A stretch of 64,000 nt of DNA from Pseudomonas fulva 12-X (GTDB lineage: Bacteria > Pseudomonadota > Gammaproteobacteria > Pseudomonadales > Pseudomonadaceae). The number at the start of each line of letters is the position of its first letter. The stretch's first letter is position 1. Below the pieces are notes generated by a model. It was not told where the DNA came from. It searched no databases and was given only the letters and a program-made list of their open reading frames with translations. Made by a program: the position numbers and the translations under genes. The stretch spans positions 2,480,001-2,544,000 of the forward strand of contig NC_015556.1 in assembly GCF_000213805.1 (NCBI RefSeq), written 5' to 3'. This document shows, in pieces, positions 36,848 to 45,783 of this stretch.

Positions 36848-39800
36848 GCCTGGGCCTCCTGCAGACGGGCCTGTTGTTTACGCGCCTGGCGCTTTTCCAC
36901 GAAGCCGCGAATCAGCACATAGAACACCGGGGTGAGCAGCAGGCCGAAGAAGGTTACGCCGAGCATGCCGCTGAACACCGCAACGCCCATGGCATGGCGC
37001 ATTTCCGCACCAGCGCCACTGGAGATGACCAGGGGGACCACGCCCATGATGAAGGCGAAGCTGGTCATCAGGATCGGCCGCAAGCGCAGGCGGCAGGCTT
37101 CCAGCACCGCGGCGACGCGATCCAGGCCGTGCTCCTGTTGCTCCTTGGCGAACTCGACGATCAGAATGGCGTTCTTGCATGCCAGGCCAACCAATACGAT
37201 CAGGCCGATCTGGGTGAAGATGTTGTTGTCGCCACCGGACAGGATCACCCCGGTGATGGCCGACAAGAGCACCGTCGGCACGATCAGGATCACCGCCAGA
37301 GGCAGGCTCCAGCTCTCGTACTGGGCGGCCAGCACCAGGAAGGCCAGCAGTACGCAGAGCGGGAACACGAACAGCGCGGTATTGCCGGCGAGGATCTGCT
37401 GGTAGGTCAGCTCGGTCCACTCGTAGCTCATGCCGTTGGGCAGTTCTTCCTTGAGCAGCTTGGCCATCGCCGCTTCGGCCTGGCCGGAGCTGTAGCCGGG
37501 TGCTGCGGCGCCGTTGATCTCCGCGGTGATGAAGCCGTTGTAGTGCATCACCCGGTCCGGGCCGGAGGTGTCGCTGACCTTGACGAAGGTCGACAGCGGG
37601 ATCATCTCGCCGCGGTTGTTGCGCACCTTCAGCTGGCCGATCTGCTCGGCATCCAGGCGGAAGCGCTGGTCGGCCTGCACGTTGACCTGGTAGGTACGGC
37701 CAAAACGGTTGAAGTCGTTTGCGTACAGCGAGCCGAGGTAGACCTGCATGGTGTCGAAGATGTCATCGATGGCCACACCGTGGGTCTTGGCCTTCTCGCG
37801 GTCGAGGTTGGCTTCCACCTGAGGCACGTTGACCTGGTAGCTGGTGAACAGCCCGGCCAGCTCCGGCACGTTCTGGCTCTTGGCGATGATGTTCTGGGTC
37901 TGCTTGTACAGCTCTTCGTACCCCAGGCTGCCACGGTCCTGCAGCTGCACGCGGAAGCCGCCAATGGTGCCCAGGCCCATCACCGGCGGTGGCGGGAAGA
38001 TGGCGATGTAGGCTTCCTGAATGCTGGAGAACTGGCCGTTGAGGTCGGCGGCAATGGCGTTGGCGCTCAGCGAGGCGTCCTTGCGCTGATCGAAGTCCTT
38101 GAGGGTGACGAACACGATGCCGCTGTTCGGGCTGTTGGTGAAGCCGTTGATCGACAGGCCCGGGAACGACACGGTGTTTTCCACGCCCGGGTGTTTGGCG
38201 GCGATATCCGACATGCGCTTGATCACCGCTTCGCTGCGGTCCAGGCTGGCGGCGTCCGGCAACTGGGCGAAGGCCACCAGGTACTGCTTGTCCTGGGGCG
38301 GCACGAAGCCGGTCGGCGTGCTGGAAAAGCCCATGTAGGTCAGCCCCATCAGCCCCGCGTAAAGAATCAGGGCGATGCCGCTGCCGCGTACCACACGGCG
38401 CACGGTGCCGACGTAGCCATGGCTGGCTCGCTCGAACACGCGGTTGAAGGGGTTGAACAGCCAGCGCCCGAACAGGCGGTCGAGCACCACCGAGAAACGG
38501 TCCTTGGGCTCGTGATGACCTTTGAGCAATACGGCGGCCAAGGCTGGCGACAGGGTCAGCGAGTTGAAGGCGGAGATCACCGTGGAGATCGCGATGGTTA
38601 GCGCGAACTGTTGATAGAACTGCCCGGTGAGGCCGGAGATGAACGCGGTCGGCACGAACACGGCGCAGAGCACCAGGGCGGTGGCGACGATCGGCCCGGT
38701 GACTTCCTTCATGGCCTGACGGGTCGCCTCCAGCGGCGTCTTGCCGAGACCGATGTTGCGTTCGACGTTCTCCACCACGACGATGGCGTCATCCACCACG
38801 ATGCCGATGGCCAATACCAGCCCGAACAGTGACAGGGCGTTGAGCGAGAAGCCGAACATGTGCATGACCGCGAAGGTGCCGATCAGCGACACCGGCACGG
38901 CGGCCAGGGGTATGATCGAGGCGCGCCAGGTCTGCAGGAACAGGATCACCACCAGCACCACCAGCACGATGGCTTCGAGCAGGGTGTGCACCACCGCTTC
39001 GATGGAGCCGCGCACGAAGATGGTCGGGTCGTAGACGATTTCGTAGTCCACGCCTTCCGGGAAGCTCTGCTTGAGCTCGGCCATGCGCTCGCGCACCGCA
39101 TCGGAAATGGCGATGGCGTTGGAGCCCGGGCGCTGGAAGATCGGCATGGCCACGGCGGGCTTGTTGTTGAGCAGCGAACGCAGGGCGTATTGCTTGGAGC
39201 CCAGTTCGATGCGGGCGATGTCCTTGAGGCGGGTGATTTCGCCGTTCTCGCCGGCGCGCACCACGATGTTCTCGAACTCTTCCTCATTCACCAGACGGCC
39301 CTGGGTGTTGATCGACAGCTGGAAGCTGTTGTCGCTGGCTGCTGGCGGCGCACCGAGAGAGCCGGCCGCCACCTGACGATTCTGCTCGCGAATGGCGTTG
39401 ACCACATCGGTGGCGGTCAGCCCGCGGGAGGCGACCTTGTCCGGGTCCAGCCAAACGCGCATCGAGTAGTCACCGAGGCCGAACAGCTGCACATCACCCA
39501 CACCATCGAGACGCGACAGTTCGTCCTTGATGTTCAGGGAGGCGTAGTTGGAAAGGTAGAGCATGTCATAGGCGTCGTTGGGCGAGGTCAGGTGCACGAC
39601 CATGGTCATGTCAGACGACGCCTTGTCGACCGTCACGCCGAGACGCTGCACTTCGGTCGGCAGGGTCGGCTGGGTGCGCGTCACACGGTTCTGCACCTGC
39701 ACCTGAGCAGTGTCCAGATCGGTGCCCAGAGCGAAGGTGATGGTCAGCGTCATGCGTCCGTCGTTGGTCGCCTGGGACGACATGTAGAGCATCCCCTCGA

Positions 39801-40020
39801 CGCCGACGATGGCCTGTTCGAGCGGCGAAGCCACGGTTTCACCGATGACTTTGGGGTTGGCGCCGGGGAAGTCGGCACGCACCACCACGGTGGGCGGCAC
39901 CACTTCCGGGTATTCGCTGATCGGCAGCTGGAACAGCGAGATGGCACCGCCGATCAGGATGATCAGCGACAGCACGGCGGCGAAGATCGGCCGCTGGATG
40001 AAGAACTGCGAGAAGTTCAT
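36844..40020 (-). CDS. mexF: RND multidrug efflux transporter MexF
   Basis: 1058-aa HAE1-type inner-membrane proton/drug antiporter; in P. aeruginosa MexEF-OprN exports chloramphenicol, fluoroquinolones, trimethoprim and quorum-sensing precursors. The N-terminus MNFSQFFIQRPIFAAVLSL, the TM4 charged segment LAIGIVVDDAIVVVENVERN with the paired Asp residues for proton relay, and the duplicated 12-TM, two-large-loop plan are all present. The start at 40020 is set by homology; a 14-residue extension is discarded. The gap to mexE is 100 bp. The frame is intact, so the pump is probably functional. Confidence 0.96.
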   Translation of the reverse strand: MNFSQFFIQRPIFAAVLSLIILIGGAISLFQLPISEYPEVVPPTVVVRADFPGANPKVIGETVASPLEQAIVGVEGMLYMSSQATNDGRMTLTITFALGTDLDTAQVQVQNRVTRTQPTLPTEVQRLGVTVDKASSDMTMVVHLTSPNDAYDMLYLSNYASLNIKDELSRLDGVGDVQLFGLGDYSMRVWLDPDKVASRGLTATDVVNAIREQNRQVAAGSLGAPPAASDNSFQLSINTQGRLVNEEEFENIVVRAGENGEITRLKDIARIELGSKQYALRSLLNNKPAVAMPIFQRPGSNAIAISDAVRERMAELKQSFPEGVDYEIVYDPTIFVRGSIEAVVHTLLEAIVLVVLVVILFLQTWRASIIPLAAVPVSLIGTFAVMHMFGFSLNALSLFGLVLAIGIVVDDAIVVVENVERNIGLGKTPLEATRQAMKEVTGPIVATALVLCAVFVPTAFISGLTGQFYQQFALTIAISTVISAFNSLTLSPALAAVLLKGHHEPKDRFSVVLDRLFGRWLFNPFNRVFERASHGYVGTVRRVVRGSGIALILYAGLMGLTYMGFSSTPTGFVPPQDKQYLVAFAQLPDAASLDRSEAVIKRMSDIAAKHPGVENTVSFPGLSINGFTNSPNSGIVFVTLKDFDQRKDASLSANAIAADLNGQFSSIQEAYIAIFPPPPVMGLGTIGGFRVQLQDRGSLGYEELYKQTQNIIAKSQNVPELAGLFTSYQVNVPQVEANLDREKAKTHGVAIDDIFDTMQVYLGSLYANDFNRFGRTYQVNVQADQRFRLDAEQIGQLKVRNNRGEMIPLSTFVKVSDTSGPDRVMHYNGFITAEINGAAAPGYSSGQAEAAMAKLLKEELPNGMSYEWTELTYQQILAGNTALFVFPLCVLLAFLVLAAQYESWSLPLAVILIVPTVLLSAITGVILSGGDNNIFTQIGLIVLVGLACKNAILIVEFAKEQQEHGLDRVAAVLEACRLRLRPILMTSFAFIMGVVPLVISSGAGAEMRHAMGVAVFSGMLGVTFFGLLLTPVFYVLIRGFVEKRQARKQQARLQEAQA

Positions 40021-40120
40021 CGTTAATGTCCTTTTGATACGGGCACGGCTCGGCCTGCCCACGCCATAGGCGGCGCGAGCAGGTTCTCGGGTTGGCAGTC
40101 GGAGAGGGCGAGGCCCGGTG

Positions 40121-41344
40121 TTACTTGAGGCTGAGCTTCAGCGGCTCGTCATTTTTCCGCGCCGAGGCTACCGCCTTGCGCTGTTTTTCCAGGGTGGCGA
40201 GGGTTTTCTCGTCGGCCATCGGCACGGCTTCGGGGTCCACGGTGCTGCCGGGCAGGGCGCGCTGCAGGCCGTTGACCACTACCCGGTCGCCCTTGGCCAG
40301 ACCGCTGCGCACGATGCGCAGGCCTTCGAGCTTCGGTCCCAGCTCCACCGAGCGGTAGGCCACGGTGTTGTTGTCGCCGAGTACCAGCACGAACTTCTTG
40401 CCCAGGTCGGTACCGATCGCAACGTCCTGCACCAGCATGGCGTCGTAGGTGTCGCTGCCGACCAGCTTCAGGCGGGCATATAGGCCTGGGGTGAACTGAC
40501 CGTCACGGTTGTCGAACACCGCACGGCCGCGAATGGTGCCGGTACGCGGATTGACCTGGTTGTCGAGAAAGTCCAGCTGGCCCAGGTGCGGGTTGCCGGT
40601 TTCGTTGGACAGGCCCAGGTACACCGGGCTCTTACCGCGACTATCGTGACCGGCCTTGCGTGCCAGTTCGGTGTACTTGAGGAAAGCGCGCTCGTCGGCG
40701 TCGAAGTAGGCATACACCTTGTCGGTAGATACCAGCGAGGTGAGCAGCGATTCACTGGCGGTCACCAGATTGCCGGCGGTCACTTCGGCTCGGCTGACGC
40801 GGCCGTCGATAGGCGCAGTAACGCGGGTGAAGCTGAGGTTCAGGCGGGCGTTGTCGAGTTCGGCCTGGATGCCGGCCACCGCGGCCTTGGCTTCCTCGGC
40901 GGCGGTTTTGCGCGCTTCGGCCAGCTCGGTGGAAATCGCGTTGCTTTCACGCAGGCGCTCGCCACGCTGGGCTTCCTTGCTGGTGCGGGCCAGGTTGGAA
41001 CGGGCCTGCTGCAGCTGGGCTTCCAGGCGTTTGACCTCGGCCTGGAAGGGCCGCGGGTCGATCTGGAACAGCAGGTCGCCTTTCTTTACCAGCGCGCCTT
41101 CGGTAAAGCTGACCTTGTCGATGAAGCCGGAGACACGTGGGCGGACCTGAACCGATTCCGGGGCTTCCAGGCGACCGGTGAATTCGTCCCACTCGTTGAG
41201 CGGCTGCTCGATGACCTCGGCCACGCTTACCTTCGGCGCCGGCATCTGCTGTGCGGTTTCCTGGGATTTGCCACAGGCGGCGAGCACCAGGGCTGCGGTG
41301 AGGGCGAGGGGAAATTGCCAGAGTCTTGTAGTGGGCTGTTCCAT
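40121..41344 (-). CDS. mexE: RND efflux membrane-fusion protein MexE
   Basis: 407-aa periplasmic adaptor linking MexF to OprN. It has a lipoprotein signal with lipobox near AACGKSQET. The sequence APKVSVAEVIEQPLNEWDEFTGRLEAPESVQVRPRVSG is the MexE N-terminus. Coiled-coil hairpin segments (EVKRLEAQLQQARSNLARTS and the return helix) sit inside the split lipoyl domain. The start at 41344 (MEQPTTRLW) was chosen by homology over an ATG 120 nt upstream that lies inside a palindrome. First gene of mexEF-oprN; normally activated by MexT, whose gene here is about 18 kb away. Confidence 0.95.
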   Translation of the reverse strand: MEQPTTRLWQFPLALTAALVLAACGKSQETAQQMPAPKVSVAEVIEQPLNEWDEFTGRLEAPESVQVRPRVSGFIDKVSFTEGALVKKGDLLFQIDPRPFQAEVKRLEAQLQQARSNLARTSKEAQRGERLRESNAISTELAEARKTAAEEAKAAVAGIQAELDNARLNLSFTRVTAPIDGRVSRAEVTAGNLVTASESLLTSLVSTDKVYAYFDADERAFLKYTELARKAGHDSRGKSPVYLGLSNETGNPHLGQLDFLDNQVNPRTGTIRGRAVFDNRDGQFTPGLYARLKLVGSDTYDAMLVQDVAIGTDLGKKFVLVLGDNNTVAYRSVELGPKLEGLRIVRSGLAKGDRVVVNGLQRALPGSTVDPEAVPMADEKTLATLEKQRKAVASARKNDEPLKLSLK

Positions 41345-41433
41345 TATTGAGATCCGCCAGGAAATGAAGAGAAGTGATGGAGGCGGAGTCTGGTCGCTGC
41401 AACATTTCTGAACGAATCGAACGACACGAAGAT

Positions 41434-41459
41434 AAATATCATCACCAATGATGATATTT
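41434..41459. promoter_or_regulatory. Palindrome upstream of mexE (candidate MexT box)
   Basis: AAATATCATCA (41434-41444), CCAA, TGATGATATTT (41449-41459): a perfect 11-bp inverted repeat 90 bp upstream of the mexE start. On the minus strand it reads ATCA-N5-GGTGAT-N4-TTTAT, close to the ATCA-N5-GTCGAT-N4-ACYAT pattern I recall for MexT. The palindrome is seen; MexT binding is inference. Confidence 0.6.
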
Positions 41460-41472
41460 CCCAATGGAATAT

Positions 41473-41496
41473 AAATAGAAAGCTAGCTATCTATTT
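41473..41496. promoter_or_regulatory. Second AT-rich palindrome upstream of mexE
   Basis: AAATAGA, A, AGCTAGCT, A, TCTATTT: a 24-bp palindrome broken by one A/A pair, only 13 bp beyond the first palindrome. It could be an operator or lie at the edge of the accessory insertion. No regulator is known to me for it. Confidence 0.4.
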
Positions 41497-41712
41497 GTTC
41501 TGTTCCTGGATGCAGAATCCAAGCGTTTTTGCAGGCTTTGCTATACCTCCTGATCTGCCTCGCATCGAACAATCCCAGAGCTGATTCCACGCATCTGCGG
41601 CGATGAAGAGCGCCTTTGCCGGTTCGAACCCAATTTCGTCCGTTTCGACCCTGACTCAGTGCCCCGCAGCTCGTTATCTTGACGGCTGGCCGATGACCCC
41701 GAGGAGCGCTGA

Positions 41713-43248
41713 ATGAGCCGCGTCGATGAATCTGAATCCCGCCCTCACGACAATCTGCTGTCCTGTGAGGAGGAGATTTCCCGGATCGCATTCGAAAACG
41801 CCCGCACGGCCTTGCGTGCCCATTCGCAGCTGTCGATCCAGGCGCGTCTGGCCGAGTTGTGCAAACTCAAGCACGCGATCCTGGCCCACCGTTCGATGAT
41901 CATCGAGCGGGTCATGCAGGAGGTTGGCAAATGTCGGACAGATGCATTGATCGCGGAAATCCTTGGCACTCTCGATTGGCTCAACTGGCTGGAAAACAAT
42001 GCCGAACGGCTGCTGAAACCTGAGAAGGTCAAAACGCCGATTACATTGTTGGGCAAGCAGTCAATGCTGCTGCACGAACCCCTGGGTGTGGTACTGATCA
42101 TCTGCCCCTGGAACTATCCGTTCCATAACGCGATTACAGGCATTGCCGCGGCGATTGCGACGGGTAATACGGTGGTCTACAAACCCTCCGAGCACGCGCC
42201 TTGCAAAGGCCTGGTTGAGCAGGTACTGGCATGCTCTCCCATGCTCCAGGCCCTGGTTCAGGTTGTTTACGGCGATGGCAGCCTGGGCTCGGCGTTGATC
42301 GATCAACAACCGGCGAAGATCTTTTTTACCGGCAGTGGCCCCACCGGCAGCAAGATCATGGCCCAGGCCAGTCGCGAGTTGATCCCCGTCGAGCTGGAGC
42401 TGGGCGGTAAAGACCCGATGATCGTGTTTGCCGACGCGCCGATAGCACGCTCGGTAGCGGGTGCGTTGTGGGGTGCTTTCACCAATGCCGGACAATCCTG
42501 CAGCGGCGTGGAGCGCTTATTGGTAGAGCACAGCGTGCTGGATCGTTTCGTCGACAGCCTGGTCCAGGAAGCGGAAAAACTGGTCGTACGCTGTGGCGAT
42601 AACGGCGACGCCGACATCGGGCGCATGACCGTCGGCTTTCAGCGCGACAAGGTCATCGAGCATGTTCTAGATGCTCTGGATCGCGGTGCCCGCCTGCGCT
42701 TCGGTGGCATACCCGATGCGAATTCCCTGACCGTGCAGCCAATCATTCTGGACCGTGTCACGCCGGACATGCGTGTCTGGAACGAGGAGACGTTCGGGCC
42801 GGTATTGCCGATCATGGCCTTCACCAGTGAAGCTCATGCCATTGAGCTGGCCAATGACACCCGTTACGGCCTGTGCGCCAGTGTGTTCAGTGCCGATGAG
42901 CAGCGCGCACTGCGGGTGGCCGGTGCACTCGAGGTCGGTGGTGTTTCGATCAACAACGTCAACATGAGCGAAGGCAATCCAGGCCTGCCGTTCGGCGGGG
43001 CGAAGAAAAGTGGCTTCGGAAAACTGCGTGGGCCGGAAGGGTTGCTGGGATTCACGCGTAGCAAGGCCATACTGGTCGACAAGGCCGCCAGCAAGATCGA
43101 AGCCAACTGGTATCCCTACACATCGCGCAAATTCCAACTGTTCGAACGCTTCATTCAGGCGCTGTATGGGCCGCAGCGTTTGCGCCTGCTGGCAATCGCC
43201 TGGCATGGCCTCAGGCTTGAAGCCTTCAGCCAAAAGCCGCGTGATTGA
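41713..43248 (+). CDS. Aldehyde dehydrogenase family protein
   Basis: 511-aa NAD(P)-dependent aldehyde dehydrogenase. The catalytic cysteine is C263 in NAGQSCSGVER, the general base lies in ELELGGKDPMIV, and the substrate/NAD loop is ICPWNYPFHN with FTGSGPTGS. A C-terminal tail (about residues 460-511, SRKFQLFERFIQALYGPQRLRLLAIAWHGLRLEA) is longer than usual and amphipathic, suggesting membrane association as in fatty/long-chain aldehyde dehydrogenases. GAGGAG precedes the ATG. It is convergent with the AraC gene, with only 9 bp between stops. Substrate unknown; probably oxidises an aldehyde made by the neighbouring aldolases. Confidence 0.88.
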   Translation: MSRVDESESRPHDNLLSCEEEISRIAFENARTALRAHSQLSIQARLAELCKLKHAILAHRSMIIERVMQEVGKCRTDALIAEILGTLDWLNWLENNAERLLKPEKVKTPITLLGKQSMLLHEPLGVVLIICPWNYPFHNAITGIAAAIATGNTVVYKPSEHAPCKGLVEQVLACSPMLQALVQVVYGDGSLGSALIDQQPAKIFFTGSGPTGSKIMAQASRELIPVELELGGKDPMIVFADAPIARSVAGALWGAFTNAGQSCSGVERLLVEHSVLDRFVDSLVQEAEKLVVRCGDNGDADIGRMTVGFQRDKVIEHVLDALDRGARLRFGGIPDANSLTVQPIILDRVTPDMRVWNEETFGPVLPIMAFTSEAHAIELANDTRYGLCASVFSADEQRALRVAGALEVGGVSINNVNMSEGNPGLPFGGAKKSGFGKLRGPEGLLGFTRSKAILVDKAASKIEANWYPYTSRKFQLFERFIQALYGPQRLRLLAIAWHGLRLEAFSQKPRD

Positions 43249-43257
43249 TTGGGCGGT

Positions 43258-44271
43258 TCAAGCGCGCGTTTGCCGTGGCCCGTGCCCAGTCCAGCGCTTG
43301 AACGCCTTACGAAAGTTCTGCGCGTCGCTGAACCCCACTTCGTAGGCGACCTCATCCAGGGTCAGGTGCACATTGCCCAGCAGCGACAGGGCGCGTTGTT
43401 TGCGCAGCTCATCGAGGATGGCCTGATAGGAGATATCGTTCTGGGCGAGGCGGCGGCGCAGGGTTCGATCGCTCATGCACAGTTGTGAGGCAACTGCTGA
43501 CAGGCTGAGGGGCGTACGCAGATCACGACGCAGAATGCGCTCGACGGACTCGATGAATTCAAGCTCACCACCTCTATCGGCACTCATCTCCAGCAGCTCG
43601 ACGACCTGTCGATTGCTTAGCGCGTCGTGGGTGGCGATGGGGGTGTTGGCCCAGTGATTGGCGCAGACGAATAAATTGCTCTTGCGATCAAAGTGCACCG
43701 GGCATCTGAACAAGTGCTCATAGTGATCGGCGTAAGCAGGCCTTGGATAACTCAGTTCGATCAAGGACGGGGTGAACGTCGGGCCCGCCAGCGAACGGGC
43801 AATATTGAGCAGCATCCCGAAGGCCTCCTCGACAAGAAAGGTCAGAATCTCGGGCTCATGAAACGGGCATGTGGCCTGGAGCGTGATATGCCCGGGAGAT
43901 TCAATATGCTCAAAGCTCAACAGCGCGCCGGTCTGCTTCTGCAGGTCGATGCCCAGAGCTATCGCGCTGCCGAGCGTGGCGCTGGTCAACATGGCGTAAC
44001 CTACCAGGCCCATGGCGGTGATGGACTCGGTCGCGCTCATGTCCAGGCCCAGCCCTCGGTCACGCCCCTTGGTCATCTCCAGGGCGCGTTTGATCATCAG
44101 GCAGGCTTGACGAATCGAAACCCGGCTTTGCGGGTTGCCCAGATCGGCGACATTGAACCCCAGCCCCATGCACAGCCGGCTGGAGTCCAGGCCTAATTGC
44201 GCAATCAGATCCGCCAGGCTGCGCAGCAGGTTCACCGGTAAATCCGCGGTGTGCCGAAGTGGGGCAAGCAT
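43258..44271 (-). CDS. AraC-family regulator, OruR-type (first copy)
   Basis: 337 aa. The N-terminal two-thirds matches the arabinose-binding-like sensor domain of OruR/ArgR-type AraC regulators (PF12625 style): FLVEEAFGMLLNIARSLAGP, then SYPRPAYADHYEHLFRCPVHFD. The C-terminal double helix-turn-helix is LSAVASQLCMSDRTLRRRLAQ and LDEVAYEVGFSDAQNFRKAFKRWTG. It lies 21 bp downstream of the second aldehyde dehydrogenase gene on the same strand, so the two may be co-expressed. It is clearly paralogous to the regulator at 55736-56782. Confidence 0.9.
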   Translation of the reverse strand: MLAPLRHTADLPVNLLRSLADLIAQLGLDSSRLCMGLGFNVADLGNPQSRVSIRQACLMIKRALEMTKGRDRGLGLDMSATESITAMGLVGYAMLTSATLGSAIALGIDLQKQTGALLSFEHIESPGHITLQATCPFHEPEILTFLVEEAFGMLLNIARSLAGPTFTPSLIELSYPRPAYADHYEHLFRCPVHFDRKSNLFVCANHWANTPIATHDALSNRQVVELLEMSADRGGELEFIESVERILRRDLRTPLSLSAVASQLCMSDRTLRRRLAQNDISYQAILDELRKQRALSLLGNVHLTLDEVAYEVGFSDAQNFRKAFKRWTGHGPRQTRA

Positions 44272-44292
44272 GGAGGGCTCCTCGCTGTGCGC

Positions 44293-45729
44293 CTACCTGC
44301 CAAGCATCAGGCGGACCACCAGGCGGGTCAGCCGCCCATAGGGTGCCGAGACCTTGTCGGACATATTGAAGGGACTCAGTTTGAATACGCCTCGGGCATG
44401 GGACAGGCGCACGAAGCCTTCATAGCCGTGATAGGCGCCTGTGCCGCTTTCACCGACGCCGCCAAAGGGCAGGTCGTCCTGGGTGGCATGCAGCATCGTG
44501 CCATTGATGGTCACGCCACCGGAGCGGGTTTGCTGCACCACATGGTCGATGCTGGCTCGATCATTGGAGAAGCAATACAGCGCCAACGGTTTGGGCCGCT
44601 TGTTGATGAAAGCGAGTGCCTCGTCGAGTGTGTCATAGGCCACGACGGGCAACAGCGGGCCAAAAATTTCCTCGCGCATGATATCGCTGTTCAAGGGCAC
44701 GTCAGTCAGCAGGGTGGGCGGGATTTTGCGCTCGGCAGTCTGGTCGAACGCCTTGTCCTGCCACACCTTGGCTCCGGCCACGACGGCCTGATCGACCAGA
44801 TTCAACAGACGTTCGTAGTGGCGCTGGGAGATGATCGAGGTGTAGTCCTTGTTGCCGTCGATGGTGGGATACAGCTGCTTGGCTGCTGCCACCCATTCGC
44901 TGGCAAAGTGCTCGACCAGATGGCGCGGCACCAGCACATAGTCGGGGGCGACGCAGGTTTGACCTGCGTTGAACAGTTTGCCGATGGCGATCAGTCGCGC
45001 AGCTTTCTTGAGTGGGAAATCCGCAGTGAGTACCACTGGGGATTTGCCGCCCAATTCCAGCGTCACTGGTGTCAGGTTGCGCGCCGCAGCCGCCATTACT
45101 ACGCGCCCGACCTGGGTAGAGCCGGTAAATATCAGGTGGTCGAACGGCAGTTCGCTGAAGCGGCTGGCCACTTGCGCATCACCGATGACCACGCTGACCT
45201 GGTCGGCGGGGAAGGTTTTGGCCAGTAGCTCTTGTAGCAACAGGGCGGTATTGGGCGTCAGTTCCGATGGCTTGATCATCACCCGATTGCCTGCCGCCAG
45301 CGCTTCGACCAGCGGCACGAGGGTCAGTGTCAGCGGGTAATTCCATGGTGACAGAATGCCGACTACGCCCAGGGGCTGATAGATCACCCGCGCCGTGGCG
45401 GGCTTGAAGGCCAAGCCCACTTTGCGTTTGCTGGGGCGCATCCAGGCTTTGAGGTGCGAGCGAATATGCTTGATGCCGTTGACGATGGGCATCAGCTCGC
45501 TGAGTTGGGTCTCGGCAAACGAGCGGTTGCCGAAATCCGCGCACACCGCTTCCAGCAGTTGCGCCTGGTGATCGCTGACCAGGCGCAACACGGCGTTCAG
45601 GGCCGTGATACGCTGCTCGTAGGTGGGGGCTCCCTGGGCGTGCACGGCGGCTTGCTGAGCCGTGAACAATTCATCGATTAACGGCACGGGCTCAAGCGAC
45701 GAGGGCAGGTTGCTGAGAGGCTGATTCAT
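44293..45729 (-). CDS. Aldehyde dehydrogenase, coniferyl-aldehyde dehydrogenase-like
   Basis: 478 aa. The active-site cysteine is in LFNAGQTCVAPDYVLV, the general-base region is VTLELGGKSPVVL, and the NAD loop is LSPWNYPLTLTLVPLVEALAAGN with FTGSTQVGR. The short length, NAGQTCVAPDY and the C-terminal YHGYEGFVRLSHARGVFKLS resemble the CalB/class 3 group that oxidises coniferyl or fatty aldehydes. The ATG at 45729 has AAGGA at proper spacing, better than the in-frame TTG six codons upstream. It probably belongs to one transcript with the PLP enzyme upstream (54 bp gap) and the AraC downstream. Confidence 0.88.
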   Translation of the reverse strand: MNQPLSNLPSSLEPVPLIDELFTAQQAAVHAQGAPTYEQRITALNAVLRLVSDHQAQLLEAVCADFGNRSFAETQLSELMPIVNGIKHIRSHLKAWMRPSKRKVGLAFKPATARVIYQPLGVVGILSPWNYPLTLTLVPLVEALAAGNRVMIKPSELTPNTALLLQELLAKTFPADQVSVVIGDAQVASRFSELPFDHLIFTGSTQVGRVVMAAAARNLTPVTLELGGKSPVVLTADFPLKKAARLIAIGKLFNAGQTCVAPDYVLVPRHLVEHFASEWVAAAKQLYPTIDGNKDYTSIISQRHYERLLNLVDQAVVAGAKVWQDKAFDQTAERKIPPTLLTDVPLNSDIMREEIFGPLLPVVAYDTLDEALAFINKRPKPLALYCFSNDRASIDHVVQQTRSGGVTINGTMLHATQDDLPFGGVGESGTGAYHGYEGFVRLSHARGVFKLSPFNMSDKVSAPYGRLTRLVVRLMLGR

Positions 45730-45783
45730 GACGGTATCCTTGGGCAAAAATGCAGGAAAAGTGCGGTGAGAACGCGTGAGCCA

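Noticed and set aside
36820..38601. 593-aa plus-strand frame opposite mexF
   Set aside because: Antisense shadow of a certain gene.
41610..41640. tRNA-like T-loop (GGTTCGAACC) near the left edge of the insertion, a possible attachment site
   Set aside because: The flanking bases do not pair as a T-arm, and no acceptor or anticodon stem can be built around it.
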